A DNA stretch of 64,000 nt from Corynebacterium jeikeium (lineage in GTDB: Bacteria; Actinomycetota; Actinomycetes; Mycobacteriales; Mycobacteriaceae), in contig CP033784.1 of the NCBI GenBank assembly GCA_003955985.1, positions 310,001 to 374,000 on the forward strand, in the 5' to 3' direction. Below the pieces are notes generated by a model. It was not told the DNA's origin, searched no databases, and saw nothing but the letters and a program-made list of their open reading frames with translations. Positions 24,548-32,992 of this stretch are shown here, piece by piece. Made by a program: the position numbers and the translations under genes. Within the stretch, counting starts at the first letter, position 1. Each line of letters opens with the position of its first letter.

Positions 24548-25738
24548 GTGACTCCAAACAGACCCCGATGCCCTATATGCGCTGGGCAAATGAAGAAAAA
24601 CGGCACCACAACCAAAGGGACAACCAGGTGGCGATGCAAAAACCCTGACTGCGGATGCTCAACAACACGACACCGCCCCGATCAGACCCACACCCGGGAT
24701 TTCAAAGCGTTTCACACCTACGTCACCGGCACTGCTTCTTTAACCAAGGTGGCCGACACCTTGAATGTCTCCCGGCGCACACTCGACCGCCGGTTCACCT
24801 CATTGTGGCTTATCGATGTCCCTAACACCCCCGATCCCAACCGGGTCTACGACCAAATCTTCATCGACGGCACCTACACCGACGCTGGCTGCTTACTTGT
24901 GGCAGCCAGCCACGACCACGTCATCGCATGGCACTGGACACAACGCGAAACCGCCCACGCCTACACCCAACTACTCAAAAACATCGCCCCACCACTATGC
25001 GTTGTCCTCGACGGTGGCCAAGGCGCCTACTCAGCAATCAAAACCTGCTGGCCAACCACCCGCATCCAACGCTGCCTTGTCCATGCCCAACGCGTGGTCC
25101 GTCGCTACACCACCAGCCGTCCACGCACCGACGCAGGCAAAGCTATCTACGCCCTGGCGTTGAAACTGACCCGTATCACCACACTCGACCAGGCACGGGA
25201 GTGGACGCTGCGCCTGCATGACTTCGGACAGGTATTCAAAGCATTCCTCAACGAAAAAACACCCCTCCCCAAAGAACGCCGCACCCTCAACAACCAGTGG
25301 GAATGGACCCACCTGCGAGTTCGCAAGGCATACAACTCACTGCTGCACCTATCGCGCAATAACTGGCTGTTTACCTACCTGCAGCCACCACCAGAAGCAC
25401 TCGAACCACAGCGCTGGGCATCAACAACCAACAGTCTGGAAGGCGGCGTCAACGCCCAGCTCAAACGCATCGCCGACGCGCATCGCGGCAGGTCCGGGGA
25501 GCGCCAACGCAAAATGCTCGAGTGGTACCTGCACTCGAAAACGCAGCTGCCTGACGACCCGCTAAAGATCGCCAGGCAGTGCAATTACGGACAAGATCAA
25601 CTCGCCAAAGTCAACGATCTTGTCCCAGAAGACCACAACAAAGCCGACCACGAAACAGGACGACCAGCCTTCTACGACAACGCTATCCCAACCGAATACC
25701 AACACAACATAGGAATCCGGAAAGGGCCCATGAGATAA
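24548..25738 (+). CDS. IS1249-family transposase
   Basis: About 396 aa from a GTG at 24548. An N-terminal Zn-ribbon (CPICAGQMKKNG...WRCKNPDCG) is followed by an HTH (SLTKVADTLNVSRRTLDRR) and a DDE core: IFIDGTYTDAG, VVLDGGQGAYSA and SLEGGVNAQLKRIADAHRG supply Asp, Asp and Glu. The frame stays open to 24425 but that part crosses the leader hairpin and looks non-coding, so a start after 24486 is preferred; GTG 24518 is an alternative. The gene is intact. Confidence 0.85.
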   Translation: MTPNRPRCPICAGQMKKNGTTTKGTTRWRCKNPDCGCSTTRHRPDQTHTRDFKAFHTYVTGTASLTKVADTLNVSRRTLDRRFTSLWLIDVPNTPDPNRVYDQIFIDGTYTDAGCLLVAASHDHVIAWHWTQRETAHAYTQLLKNIAPPLCVVLDGGQGAYSAIKTCWPTTRIQRCLVHAQRVVRRYTTSRPRTDAGKAIYALALKLTRITTLDQAREWTLRLHDFGQVFKAFLNEKTPLPKERRTLNNQWEWTHLRVRKAYNSLLHLSRNNWLFTYLQPPPEALEPQRWASTTNSLEGGVNAQLKRIADAHRGRSGERQRKMLEWYLHSKTQLPDDPLKIARQCNYGQDQLAKVNDLVPEDHNKADHETGRPAFYDNAIPTEYQHNIGIRKGPMR

Positions 25739-26744
25739 AAAGGGCCCACCCGGCGACACACCGAGCGGACACACTTTTTGTCACTTAACCCGTCAAACAT
25801 GAGGAGAGCGAATCCGGCGGCAATCCAGAGGATGAGAACCCACCAGGCTGCCACAGCGCCGTTGCCATCGAAGAATGACAGGGACCTGACCAGGTGTCCG
25901 GTCGCCCCAATGGGCATCCACTGGCCAAGAGTGGACCAACCGGCTGGAAGCAGCCATGGGCCAGTGGATAGTCCAGATAGCGGGTTCGCTAGGAAAATCG
26001 TCAAAATGGCGCCAATGCCTACACCCGGAGTGCCGATAATGGCTGCGAGCCCAGCGGTAAGCATTGAGGTAGCCAGGATTCCCAGAGAAATAGCCAGCCA
26101 TTCCATGCCGAAGCTGCCCGAAAGCGTGCCGTAGACAGAGTGGAGCATCCACGTTGCCACGAGGGCTCCGAAGACTGCGATGCCAGCGAGGACACCCAAT
26201 TTCGTCCACTTCTTACCTCGGAAGAGGAAGGTGGCTATAACTGCCGAGATGATACCGCCGAAAGCCAGCGGCAAGCCGAGGAGCGCGACACCGGAAGCTT
26301 GTGGGTCATCCTGTGTGGTTGGAGCCAAATCCTCCCGCTCTACAGGGATGTTTTGAGACTCGAGGGTCGTCGCAATGCCGTCGATAAGCTGCGAGTAAGG
26401 TGCGCCGTTGCCTGAAGCGGTGTAGGCGGTAGCGCCCGTCGGGGAGATGACGATGCCGCCAACAGTTTCGCGATTGAGGATTGACTCGCGTACGGCGTCA
26501 GGGGTGTCCATCACCTGGATATCAGGAGCATCGTCGCCAGCTTTGTGTTCGATGGCTTGGGTGATTTGTTCGGATATTGGGGCGGGGGCAGTCAGCGCAA
26601 TGGGGACATCGTTCGGGCCGGAGGCAAATGTCGGTGCCAGGAACGCGAAGAGCATGAGCCCGATGACGAGCGGAATACCGAAGATCACGGCTACTGCTTT
26701 GGGGGCGGGTGAGGCTTTTTCGTCTCAGTCGTAGCTGTTGACAT
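25672..26744 (-). pseudogene. ABC-2/YhgE-type membrane permease, frameshifted and IS-interrupted
   Basis: Membrane protein of the ABC-2/Pip family: N-terminal membrane segment (GIPLVIGLMLFAFLAPTF), a soluble extracytoplasmic domain (residues about 25-140), then five hydrophobic segments. Two lesions are visible. First, the start with a good ribosome binding site (AGGAG, ATG at 26744) runs 17 codons into a stop; the permease frame resumes at GTG 26688, so one base appears lost near the CCCCC or AAAAA runs at about 26700-26720. Second, the IS enters after Asp codon 25792-25794 and replaces the ending Arg-Ser-Lys-Lys-stop by about 40 IS-encoded residues. The divergent TetR gene probably regulates it. 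Confidence 0.7.
25792..25799. repeat. Target-site duplication, right copy
   Basis: GTCAAACA directly right of the IS, matching 24378-24385. Confidence 0.9.
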
Positions 26745-26760
26745 GGCCTATCTCCTAACT

Positions 26761-26801
26761 GGAGCAGAGTGTTTCACTTACAAAGTGGAGCATAGTGTTC
26801 C
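26761..26801. promoter_or_regulatory. Probable TetR operator region
   Basis: Two direct copies, GGAGCAGAGTGTTTC (26761-26775) and GGAGCATAGTGTTCC (26787-26801), each partly palindromic, bracket a clean palindrome CACTT-ACA-AAGTG (26775-26787). They occupy the 75-bp space between the permease start and the TetR start, where a repressor would control both divergent genes. Confidence 0.6.
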
Positions 26802-26819
26802 GTTTGTTAGGATGCAAGT

Positions 26820-27419
26820 GTGAGACAAGATGCAGTGATGAACAGTGATGCCATCGTGGAAGCAGCGCGAAAACTCTTGATAGAGCAAGGAGCCGGTGTA
26901 TCCATGCGTGCGATTGCCAGGGAGGCCGGTGTCGGTTTAGCTACGGCAAGCAGGCACTTTCCCAGCAGGATTGAGCTTCTCGGCGCAGTCAGTGCTCGTG
27001 TTGCAGCTGATATCGACAGGGTTACTGAGGCAGCCGTAGCTCAGTTTGACGACGATCCGGACGGCGCTTGGCACGAAGCAGTCCACGCGATCGCGAAATT
27101 AAGTGTTGCGGCACTTGCCCAGGCATTATTCAGCGATCTCAATACCAGTTTGGGGAGCGAGGCGAAAAAGATTGATGGCATTATCGAAAAGCGAATGACG
27201 GAGTTGCGTCAGAGCTATACGCGACTGCTGGATAAGGCAAAAGCAGCTGGGCTATGCCCGGAGGACGTTGCACCGCTTGATTTCCACCTTGGGCTCGCTG
27301 TGGTGTCGCGTCCCCTTCCTAACTCTGCAGCGGTCGAGCAGTACTTTCCCGGTGTGCAAGAAAAGCTTGTGGACTTAATGCTTACGGGTTTGGCAGCACA
27401 GGCGAAGGGGAATCACTAA
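26820..27419 (+). CDS. TetR-family transcriptional regulator
   Basis: 199 aa. N-terminal HTH (residues about 10-55: IVEAARKLLIEQGAGVSMRAIAREAGVGLATASRHFPSR read as helix 1 to helix 3), then an all-helical ligand domain. GTG 26820 is 8 bases after AGGA; an ATG at 26838 is also possible. Divergent from the permease gene, with the operator repeats between them, so it most likely represses the permease and itself. The ligand is unknown. Confidence 0.85.
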   Translation: MRQDAVMNSDAIVEAARKLLIEQGAGVSMRAIAREAGVGLATASRHFPSRIELLGAVSARVAADIDRVTEAAVAQFDDDPDGAWHEAVHAIAKLSVAALAQALFSDLNTSLGSEAKKIDGIIEKRMTELRQSYTRLLDKAKAAGLCPEDVAPLDFHLGLAVVSRPLPNSAAVEQYFPGVQEKLVDLMLTGLAAQAKGNH

Positions 27420-27580
27420 ACCCCTCGGTGATAAGTCCTGAAAAATCCTGCACACGTCCCGACGTGCGGTGATTCCCCGAAACGAAGGGGGAGGAAATCT
27501 CGGAGCCGGCGACTCTCAATCGAGTGTTTGCTACTGTTACTCAGCACATAGCAGGTACGCGGAAACTAGGAGAACGCACT
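27420..27580 (+). other. Leader region of the amidase gene
   Basis: 160 bp upstream of the amidase start, containing G/C-rich complementary stretches (for example CACGTCCCGACGTGCGG near 27452 and CCCCGAAACGAAGGGGG near 27476) that could fold as hairpins in a transcript. Cell-wall hydrolase genes of actinobacteria often have a ydaO (c-di-AMP) riboswitch in this place, but its conserved blocks are not recognisable here. Confidence 0.3.
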
Positions 27581-28552
27581 ATGCGGCAGCCCGGACACCA
27601 GGGACTAGCAGTGCAGCGATCAGCAAGACGACTAGCTGTGGCTTTGGTGGCTGCGGCAATTTTGCCAGCCGGTCTTGTAGCTTGCACCATCGACACGGAG
27701 GCTTCCAAAGCAGGAAGCGCTCAGCAAGCTGCGTCGACAGAAACGCAAACGTCGTTGGCAGCTGAAGAAGAGGCTATGCAGATGCCGAACCCCACTCCGC
27801 CGAATGAGGAGTCTGCAATGTCTGATTCTGCTAACCCCGACGCAGTCGCTTCTGGCGATGCACAACAACAGCAAGCTAATCGCGCTACTTCGCGTGCCGA
27901 CGGCTCCAGCGCTGTAGCCGGCAAGGTCATCTACCTCGACCCGGGACACGCCGGCACCCCACCACCAGCGGACATGATGGTCACTGACGGCCGCGGTGGC
28001 CAGAAGCCATGTAATACCTCCGGTACCGCTTCCAATGACGGCTTCCCGGAGCATGAGTTCAATTGGCTGATGGCGCAGGAAATTAAGCAGCTGCTCGAAC
28101 AGCGCGGTGCTCAGGTGCTGCTCAGCCGCGTCGATGACACCGGTCGTGCAGATTGCATCGATGCCCGTGCAGAGAAGGAAAATGCCTCCAACGCCGATGC
28201 CGTGGTGAGCCTTCACGCAGATGGTGCTGGAGAGGGCAACCGCGGATTCCATGTGTCTGCGATTTCGCAGCCGCTCGCCAATAATGACGAGCAGGGATCT
28301 ACCGCGCTGGCAACCGCGCTGCGCGATGCTTTTGTCGCAGCCGGTTTTGCTCCATCCAACTACCTCGGTAGCCAGGGGCTGAATCCGCGCGCTGACCTCA
28401 CCGGACTCAACCTATCGACGAAACCAAAGGCACTGGTCGAATACGGCAACATGCGTGATAGCAGCGACATTGCCCTCTTGACCTCCAACGAAGGCCGTCA
28501 GCGCTTGGCAGAGGCCACTGTGGCTGGGTTGGAAGGTTTCTTGGCGCAGTAG
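27581..28552 (+). CDS. N-acetylmuramoyl-L-alanine amidase (Amidase_3), putative lipoprotein
   Basis: 323-aa cell-wall amidase (Rv3717-like) that cuts the bond between muramic acid and the stem peptide. N-terminus: basic region, hydrophobic stretch and lipobox-like LVAC at about residues 31-34, so probably lipid-anchored. A Ser/Ala/Gln-rich linker to about 115 precedes the catalytic domain: zinc His in YLDPGHAG, Glu in FPEHEFN, second His in VSLHADG, and a late Glu in ALVEYGNMRD. Cys in QKPCNTSG and RADCIDAR fit the disulfide of actinobacterial members. ATG 27581 is 8 bases after AGGAG. Confidence 0.86.
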   Translation: MRQPGHQGLAVQRSARRLAVALVAAAILPAGLVACTIDTEASKAGSAQQAASTETQTSLAAEEEAMQMPNPTPPNEESAMSDSANPDAVASGDAQQQQANRATSRADGSSAVAGKVIYLDPGHAGTPPPADMMVTDGRGGQKPCNTSGTASNDGFPEHEFNWLMAQEIKQLLEQRGAQVLLSRVDDTGRADCIDARAEKENASNADAVVSLHADGAGEGNRGFHVSAISQPLANNDEQGSTALATALRDAFVAAGFAPSNYLGSQGLNPRADLTGLNLSTKPKALVEYGNMRDSSDIALLTSNEGRQRLAEATVAGLEGFLAQ

Positions 28553-28633
28553 CCAACCTGCGCATCCAGGCCGTAGCTACCTCACACCAGTCACCGCCAC
28601 AGCAGCCACCACAGCGGCCAACCGGCCAACACG

Positions 28634-30685
28634 CTAACTAGCCGGGTTTGCCTTAGCTTTCGGTGTCATCGCGTCGTAAGGCTCCATCATGGGGATATCC
28701 AGCATGGTGCTGGGGACACCGAAGGCGTCGACAAGCACCTCAGACCAGGGGCCAAGGGAATCAACAAGATCGGCCAAGCCCGCCCGCGCGCCCTTGGTGC
28801 GAGTACCGGTGAGCAGTGACTGCTCCAAGAACCAGCCGGCGTTATCGCAGACCACCGACAGGAAGAACACATCGCGAACCTGCTCGAGCACCTCTTGAGA
28901 GCGCTCATCTGTGAGTGTGGATTCAGCTTCAAAGAACGCTTCCAAAATCATGCGATCGATATGCGCCCACGCGCAGGAAATCATGTGGTCCTGGACCTTG
29001 TCCACCAGCTTCGCGGCCTTTTCCACAGGCAGTTTCCGCGCCGGGCGCAGCCTGCGAGCAAGGGACTTGAGAAGTCGATTCTCGCGCTCGATGAGCAATT
29101 GCATCTGGCTGGCGGGGTCAAAGAGCGAGGACTCATCAGCGTCAGTCAGCGCATCCAAGAGGTTCTGAACGACGGCGTCCGCACCGGTGCGACGGCGCAA
29201 AATGCCACTGAAATTGTCGAGGCCGAAGCGCACCATTTCCAGGTTGGAAAAACTCTGTACCTCCCGGGCAAAACCACCCAAAAGTTCCTTGGTGACCAGC
29301 TGCAACATCACCACGTTGTCGCCCTCAAAGGTAGTGAATACGTCAGAGTCCTCTTTGAGAATGGTCAACAGGTTCTCCGCCATGTAGCCAGCTCCACCGG
29401 TGGCCTCACGCATCTCCTGGATGGCATCGGTGGCATGCGCGGTGTTGGCGACCTTCAATGCGGCGGCATGTGCCTCCGCTTCACGTAGATCGCGAGCCTG
29501 CTCCGGGGTTAGATTCGCACGGTCCAGCCCTTCCGCTTCGAGGTCGTGAATCCGCTTGATCAGCAGGTTGGTGGCAAATTGCAGACCGTACGAACGCGCA
29601 ATGCGGGGGAGTAGTCGGATTCGGTGCTGGCGGTGCTCAATGAGTTTCTTTTCCGGCAGCGAATCGTCGGGAGCAAATTGGCGCCGCAAGTGTGCGTACT
29701 TGGTGCCGATGGTCAGTGCGGTGCGGGTTGCCGCACCAGCGGCCGCACCGACTGTCACGCGGCCGCGCACGAGGGCACCGAGCATCGTGAAAAACCGTGC
29801 ATTGGGGCTGCCAATATCGCTGCTGTACTCGCCAGCGGCCGAGACATCTGCGAAACGGTTAAGCAGGTTCTCCCGCGGCACGCGGTAATGGTCGAACATG
29901 AGAGTGCCGTTGTCCACGCCCAAGAGGCCGCCCTTGGTGCCGTGGTCGCCGATAGCAACTCCGTCGACAGGCGAACCATCATCATTGCGGATTCGAGCGA
30001 CAATGCAGTGCACACCATGGGATTCTTCCTGCCCTGGTGTGTAGAGCTGGCAAAAGACCGCAGCCCAGCGCCCATCGCGCGCGGCATTGCCCAAAAACCA
30101 CTTCTCAGAGGAAGCCGTAGGGGAATTGAGGATGAATTCTTCCGTCTCGGGGTCGTAGTGCGCCGTGGTCTCGAGTGATTGGACGTCCGAGCCGTGGCCG
30201 CGCTCGGTCATCGCAAAGCAGCCGAGAGCCCGCAGCTCAATGAGGTCACGCACCAACTCGCCGTGACGCTCTGTTCCCAGGTTGCTGACAGCGCCGCCGA
30301 AAAGGCCCCACTGCACTCCGGACTTCACCATCAACGACAAGTCGGTGTGGCCAAGCATTTCAATCCCGGTGAGAGTGCCACCGGTATCTCCTGTGCCGCC
30401 CTGGTCAGTGCGGAAAGCCCCATAGGGCATGCCGGTCTTAAGCACCTTGGACAGTGACTCGGTGGTGTGCTGCCTGGCCTCCTCCACGGTCAGCCCAGAG
30501 GCAGGCCGTAGAGACGGATCTTCTAAAAGAGTGCGGACATCAGCGCGCGCCTCGGGGAAATAGCCGTCCAGGGCCTTTTGCAGTGCACCTGCCACTTCCG
30601 GTTCAGGACGGGAGGGGAGCGTCTTCGGACCGTCGGTCGAGCGACGGCGGGGGATTCGCGTGGAGCTGGAAGAAGTCTGTGCCAT
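28634..30685 (-). CDS. Acyl-CoA dehydrogenase/oxidase family protein
   Basis: 683 aa, an FAD-dependent acyl-CoA dehydrogenase of the long acyl-CoA-oxidase-like type (ordinary ACADs are near 380-400 aa). The flavin-contacting motif CFAMTERGHGSDVQSLET is of the oxidase form (TERGHGSD); then WFLGNAARDGRWAAVF, the helical domain with ATGGAGYMAENLLT and EGDNVVMLQLV. The C-terminal 180 residues are an extra all-helical domain. Likely acts in beta-oxidation of fatty acids. It stands alone between the amidase and the transporter gene; the ATG follows a Ser/Arg-rich N-terminus of about 25 residues that could be disordered. Confidence 0.82.
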   Translation of the reverse strand: MAQTSSSSTRIPRRRSTDGPKTLPSRPEPEVAGALQKALDGYFPEARADVRTLLEDPSLRPASGLTVEEARQHTTESLSKVLKTGMPYGAFRTDQGGTGDTGGTLTGIEMLGHTDLSLMVKSGVQWGLFGGAVSNLGTERHGELVRDLIELRALGCFAMTERGHGSDVQSLETTAHYDPETEEFILNSPTASSEKWFLGNAARDGRWAAVFCQLYTPGQEESHGVHCIVARIRNDDGSPVDGVAIGDHGTKGGLLGVDNGTLMFDHYRVPRENLLNRFADVSAAGEYSSDIGSPNARFFTMLGALVRGRVTVGAAAGAATRTALTIGTKYAHLRRQFAPDDSLPEKKLIEHRQHRIRLLPRIARSYGLQFATNLLIKRIHDLEAEGLDRANLTPEQARDLREAEAHAAALKVANTAHATDAIQEMREATGGAGYMAENLLTILKEDSDVFTTFEGDNVVMLQLVTKELLGGFAREVQSFSNLEMVRFGLDNFSGILRRRTGADAVVQNLLDALTDADESSLFDPASQMQLLIERENRLLKSLARRLRPARKLPVEKAAKLVDKVQDHMISCAWAHIDRMILEAFFEAESTLTDERSQEVLEQVRDVFFLSVVCDNAGWFLEQSLLTGTRTKGARAGLADLVDSLGPWSEVLVDAFGVPSTMLDIPMMEPYDAMTPKAKANPAS

Positions 30686-30806
30686 AACCCAACGTTAATG
30701 GGATATCTGGGGCTTGTCAGCCGCTTTCGACTGAGAAACTCATGAGGAAATCGGGGCCGCGGGTCGGAAACAAGCTACCGGGATAGAACGAAGGTGGAAA
30801 CGCAAA

Positions 30807-30853
30807 AGCCGTCGTCAAGCAAATACTGCGTTGTGCAGTGCTTGACGACGGCT
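30807..30853 (-). terminator. Terminator built from an inverted pair of CGTCGTNAAGC words
   Basis: AGCCGTCGTCAAGCA (30807-30821) pairs perfectly with TGCTTGACGACGGCT (30839-30853); the loop contains an inner ACTGC/GCAGT stem. On the minus strand TTTTGCGTTT follows, so it terminates the transporter gene ending at 30899. Each arm contains one complete copy of the dispersed word. Confidence 0.82.
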
Positions 30854-30898
30854 CGCGTAATCAGCCCCTCGGTGGGGCAGATCCCTTAGCTGTGGGAA

Positions 30899-32242
30899 CT
30901 AGACGCGCGACTTAACTTCGTCGAGGTTAGTTTCCGGGTGCTCGATCAGGTCTCGGTCTTCGAGACCCTTCGGCAGCAGGAACAGGGCAATCAGTGCCGG
31001 GATAGCCATGGCCATCAGGTAGACGGAGATGTAGAACGGGTTGCCGGTGGCGTCCATGATCATCTGGGCAATCATCGGAGCGAATGCGCCACCGAGGACG
31101 GCGCCGATGGCGTAAGCGATGGAAGCGCCCGAGTAGCGGACCTCAGCCGGGAACATCTCGGAGTACATGGCTGGCTGCGGGCCGAAGGTCAGGGCCAGTG
31201 GCAGGGTGAGAACTGCGACGGTCATGATGTACAGGAACGGACCCTGGTCCAGGATGCTCCACATGACGGCCTCCCAAATCATAATCACGACGTAGCCGAT
31301 GATGAAGGTCTTAGCGCGGCCGATGCGGTCGGACCAAGCACCGGCGATGAACATGAAGATGGTCCAGCAAATACCAGCGACGAGAGTACCGGTCCATGCG
31401 ACGGTTGCGGGGTAGCCCAGTGTCTTCTGTGCGTAAGCGCCGAAGAATGCGATCACGAGGTAACCGGTAGCCTGCTGAGCAGCGAAGATCAGAGCACCCT
31501 GGATGACCTTGCCCCAGTGGTTGCGGAAGAGCTCCGGCAGCGGAGCGGAACGCTCGGCAGACTCAGTCTGCATAGCCTGGAAGACCGGGGACTCGTCAAC
31601 GGAACGGCGAATCATGTAACCGATCAGAACCAAGATGAAGGACAGCAGGAACGGCACACGCCAGCCCCAGTCCATGTAGGCTTCCTCGCCGACGATTGCC
31701 ATAACAATCAGCATGGTGCCGGTCGCGAGGGTCAGACCCAGCGGAACACCGGCCTGCGGGAATGCGCCGTAGAGACCGCGCTTTTCCTTCGGTGCGTACT
31801 CCACGGACATCAGGGCTGCACCGCCCCATTCACCGCCAGCGGAAATACCCTGGAAAACACGGAGGAGAACCAGCAGGATAGGTGCGGCGATGCCGATTGA
31901 TTCATAGGTCGGTAGCAGGCCGATGCAGAAAGTAGCCGCACCCATGCCGATGAGGGTGAAGACCAGAATCATCTTGCGGCCGTAACGGTCACCGATATGG
32001 CCAGCGACGATCGCGCCAAGCGGGCGGAAGAGGAAGGAAATACCCAGGGTTGCCCAAGCGAGGACCTGGGCCACCTGTGGATTCGACTGTGCAGCAGGCT
32101 CGATGAAGTGCGGAGCAAGCACGATAGCTGCGGCCTGAGCGTAAATCAGGAAGTCATAAAACTCGATGGTCGTACCCACGAGAGTTCCCGTGAGCACCTG
32201 ACGGCGCTGCTTGGGATCATTCGCGATGATCGAAGTAGTCAT
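30899..32242 (-). CDS. MHS-family MFS transporter (metabolite:H+ symporter)
   Basis: 447 aa, 12 predicted membrane helices. The N-terminus GTLVGTTIEFYDFLIYAQAAA and loop 2-3 motif GHIGDRYGRK are typical of the metabolite:H+ symporter family (ShiA/ProP/KgtP type), followed by RVFQGISAGGEWGGA. Imports an organic acid or similar metabolite; the substrate cannot be told from sequence. The second half has the family's GAWSDRIGRAK motif. Start at ATG 32242 gives the standard length; there is no strong ribosome binding site. Confidence 0.85.
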   Translation of the reverse strand: MTTSIIANDPKQRRQVLTGTLVGTTIEFYDFLIYAQAAAIVLAPHFIEPAAQSNPQVAQVLAWATLGISFLFRPLGAIVAGHIGDRYGRKMILVFTLIGMGAATFCIGLLPTYESIGIAAPILLVLLRVFQGISAGGEWGGAALMSVEYAPKEKRGLYGAFPQAGVPLGLTLATGTMLIVMAIVGEEAYMDWGWRVPFLLSFILVLIGYMIRRSVDESPVFQAMQTESAERSAPLPELFRNHWGKVIQGALIFAAQQATGYLVIAFFGAYAQKTLGYPATVAWTGTLVAGICWTIFMFIAGAWSDRIGRAKTFIIGYVVIMIWEAVMWSILDQGPFLYIMTVAVLTLPLALTFGPQPAMYSEMFPAEVRYSGASIAYAIGAVLGGAFAPMIAQMIMDATGNPFYISVYLMAMAIPALIALFLLPKGLEDRDLIEHPETNLDEVKSRV

Positions 32243-32773
32243 AAAAAAACAAGACTTTCTTTACATACCCGTCCGCACGGCCATCGAGGACCTTGGTGAT
32301 CTCAGCGGTCGCGCAGAAATCGCCCCAGGTTTTTCTCAGCCAGCGTTTGGGGAATGGACAGATTGTTTGACGGTGTCGAATTCTTACACAGCCAGACCGG
32401 TAGCGACCAGCGTTTGAACTTCAGCGAGCGGTGACAAAAAGTGAACAACGGGGGTAATGGGGGTCGGTGAATGGCGGTAGATTTCCTTTGTTTGTGACCG
32501 ATTTATTTATACGCATGCCTGAAAAAGGCGGATTCGGGGGTGTGCAAAGGGGGTGGGTTGGGCACTACTTAACGACGGGTTGTTTCTGGATCGATTTGCG
32601 CGACCTGGCGGCCGTCTATGTGCGAGATTGTCTTAAATAGGGGAAATCTGCGTTTTATGGCTGTTCGACTACCCCCACATTGAACTAATTTGTAATTATA
32701 TATTCAGAAGTTGTGTGAATGGTGTGGCAAAAGTGGCTCAAGATACAGAAGAAGTAACGGAACAATAACGATG
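32243..32773. other. Divergent transporter promoter region
   Basis: About 530 bp of AT-richer non-coding DNA containing the promoter of the MHS transporter (minus) and the distal promoter region of the second MFS gene (plus). A near-match to the dispersed word (CTTAACGACGG at 32571) occurs. I see no gene. Confidence 0.4.
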
Positions 32774-32935
32774 TAGTGTCGAAAAGGGCACTGCCCCCGG
32801 ATGGGGCAGGGAAACAAGGTTGGCAACAAGTCACCCCGAGACGGGGGTGTGGGCCCCAGGTTTCAGGGGCATTTTGGGGCGGTGGTAGCGCCAAGCGCCG
32901 AAACCACCCCGACACATCTTTTGTGGTTAGCCCCG
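32774..32935 (+). promoter_or_regulatory. Strongly structured leader upstream of MFS gene
   Basis: Four consecutive G/C-rich hairpins can be drawn: CTGCCCC/GGGGCAG (32791-32809), CACCCC/GGGGTG (about 32832-32850), GCCCC/GGGGC (about 32853-32870) and GGTGGT/ACCACC with an inner GCGCC/GGCGC-type stem (32881-32908). Such spacing suggests a structured 5' leader (riboswitch-like or attenuator) for the MFS gene at 32993. It matches no riboswitch class I can recall. Confidence 0.4.
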
Positions 32936-32992
32936 TAACTCAATTTCCACCATTGCGCGTAAGGCGCTGGGGACCGTCGTAAAGTAAACGAC

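Larger units (their letters stand above)
24386..25791 (+). mobile_element. IS1249-like insertion sequence (IS256 group)
   Basis: 1,406 bp with perfect 24-bp terminal inverted repeats beginning GGGTTAAGTGACAAAAAGTG on the left (24386) and its complement on the right (to 25791). The 8-bp duplication GTCAAACA flanks it. It carries one transposase gene of the IS1249 type, known from C. xerosis plasmid pTP10, where copies flank erm(X). Perfect ends and an intact duplication indicate recent insertion. It landed in the final codons of the minus-strand permease gene. Confidence 0.92.

Noticed and set aside
27420-27580. ydaO (c-di-AMP) riboswitch before the amidase
   Set aside because: The position is typical, but the conserved blocks I know for this class are not present.
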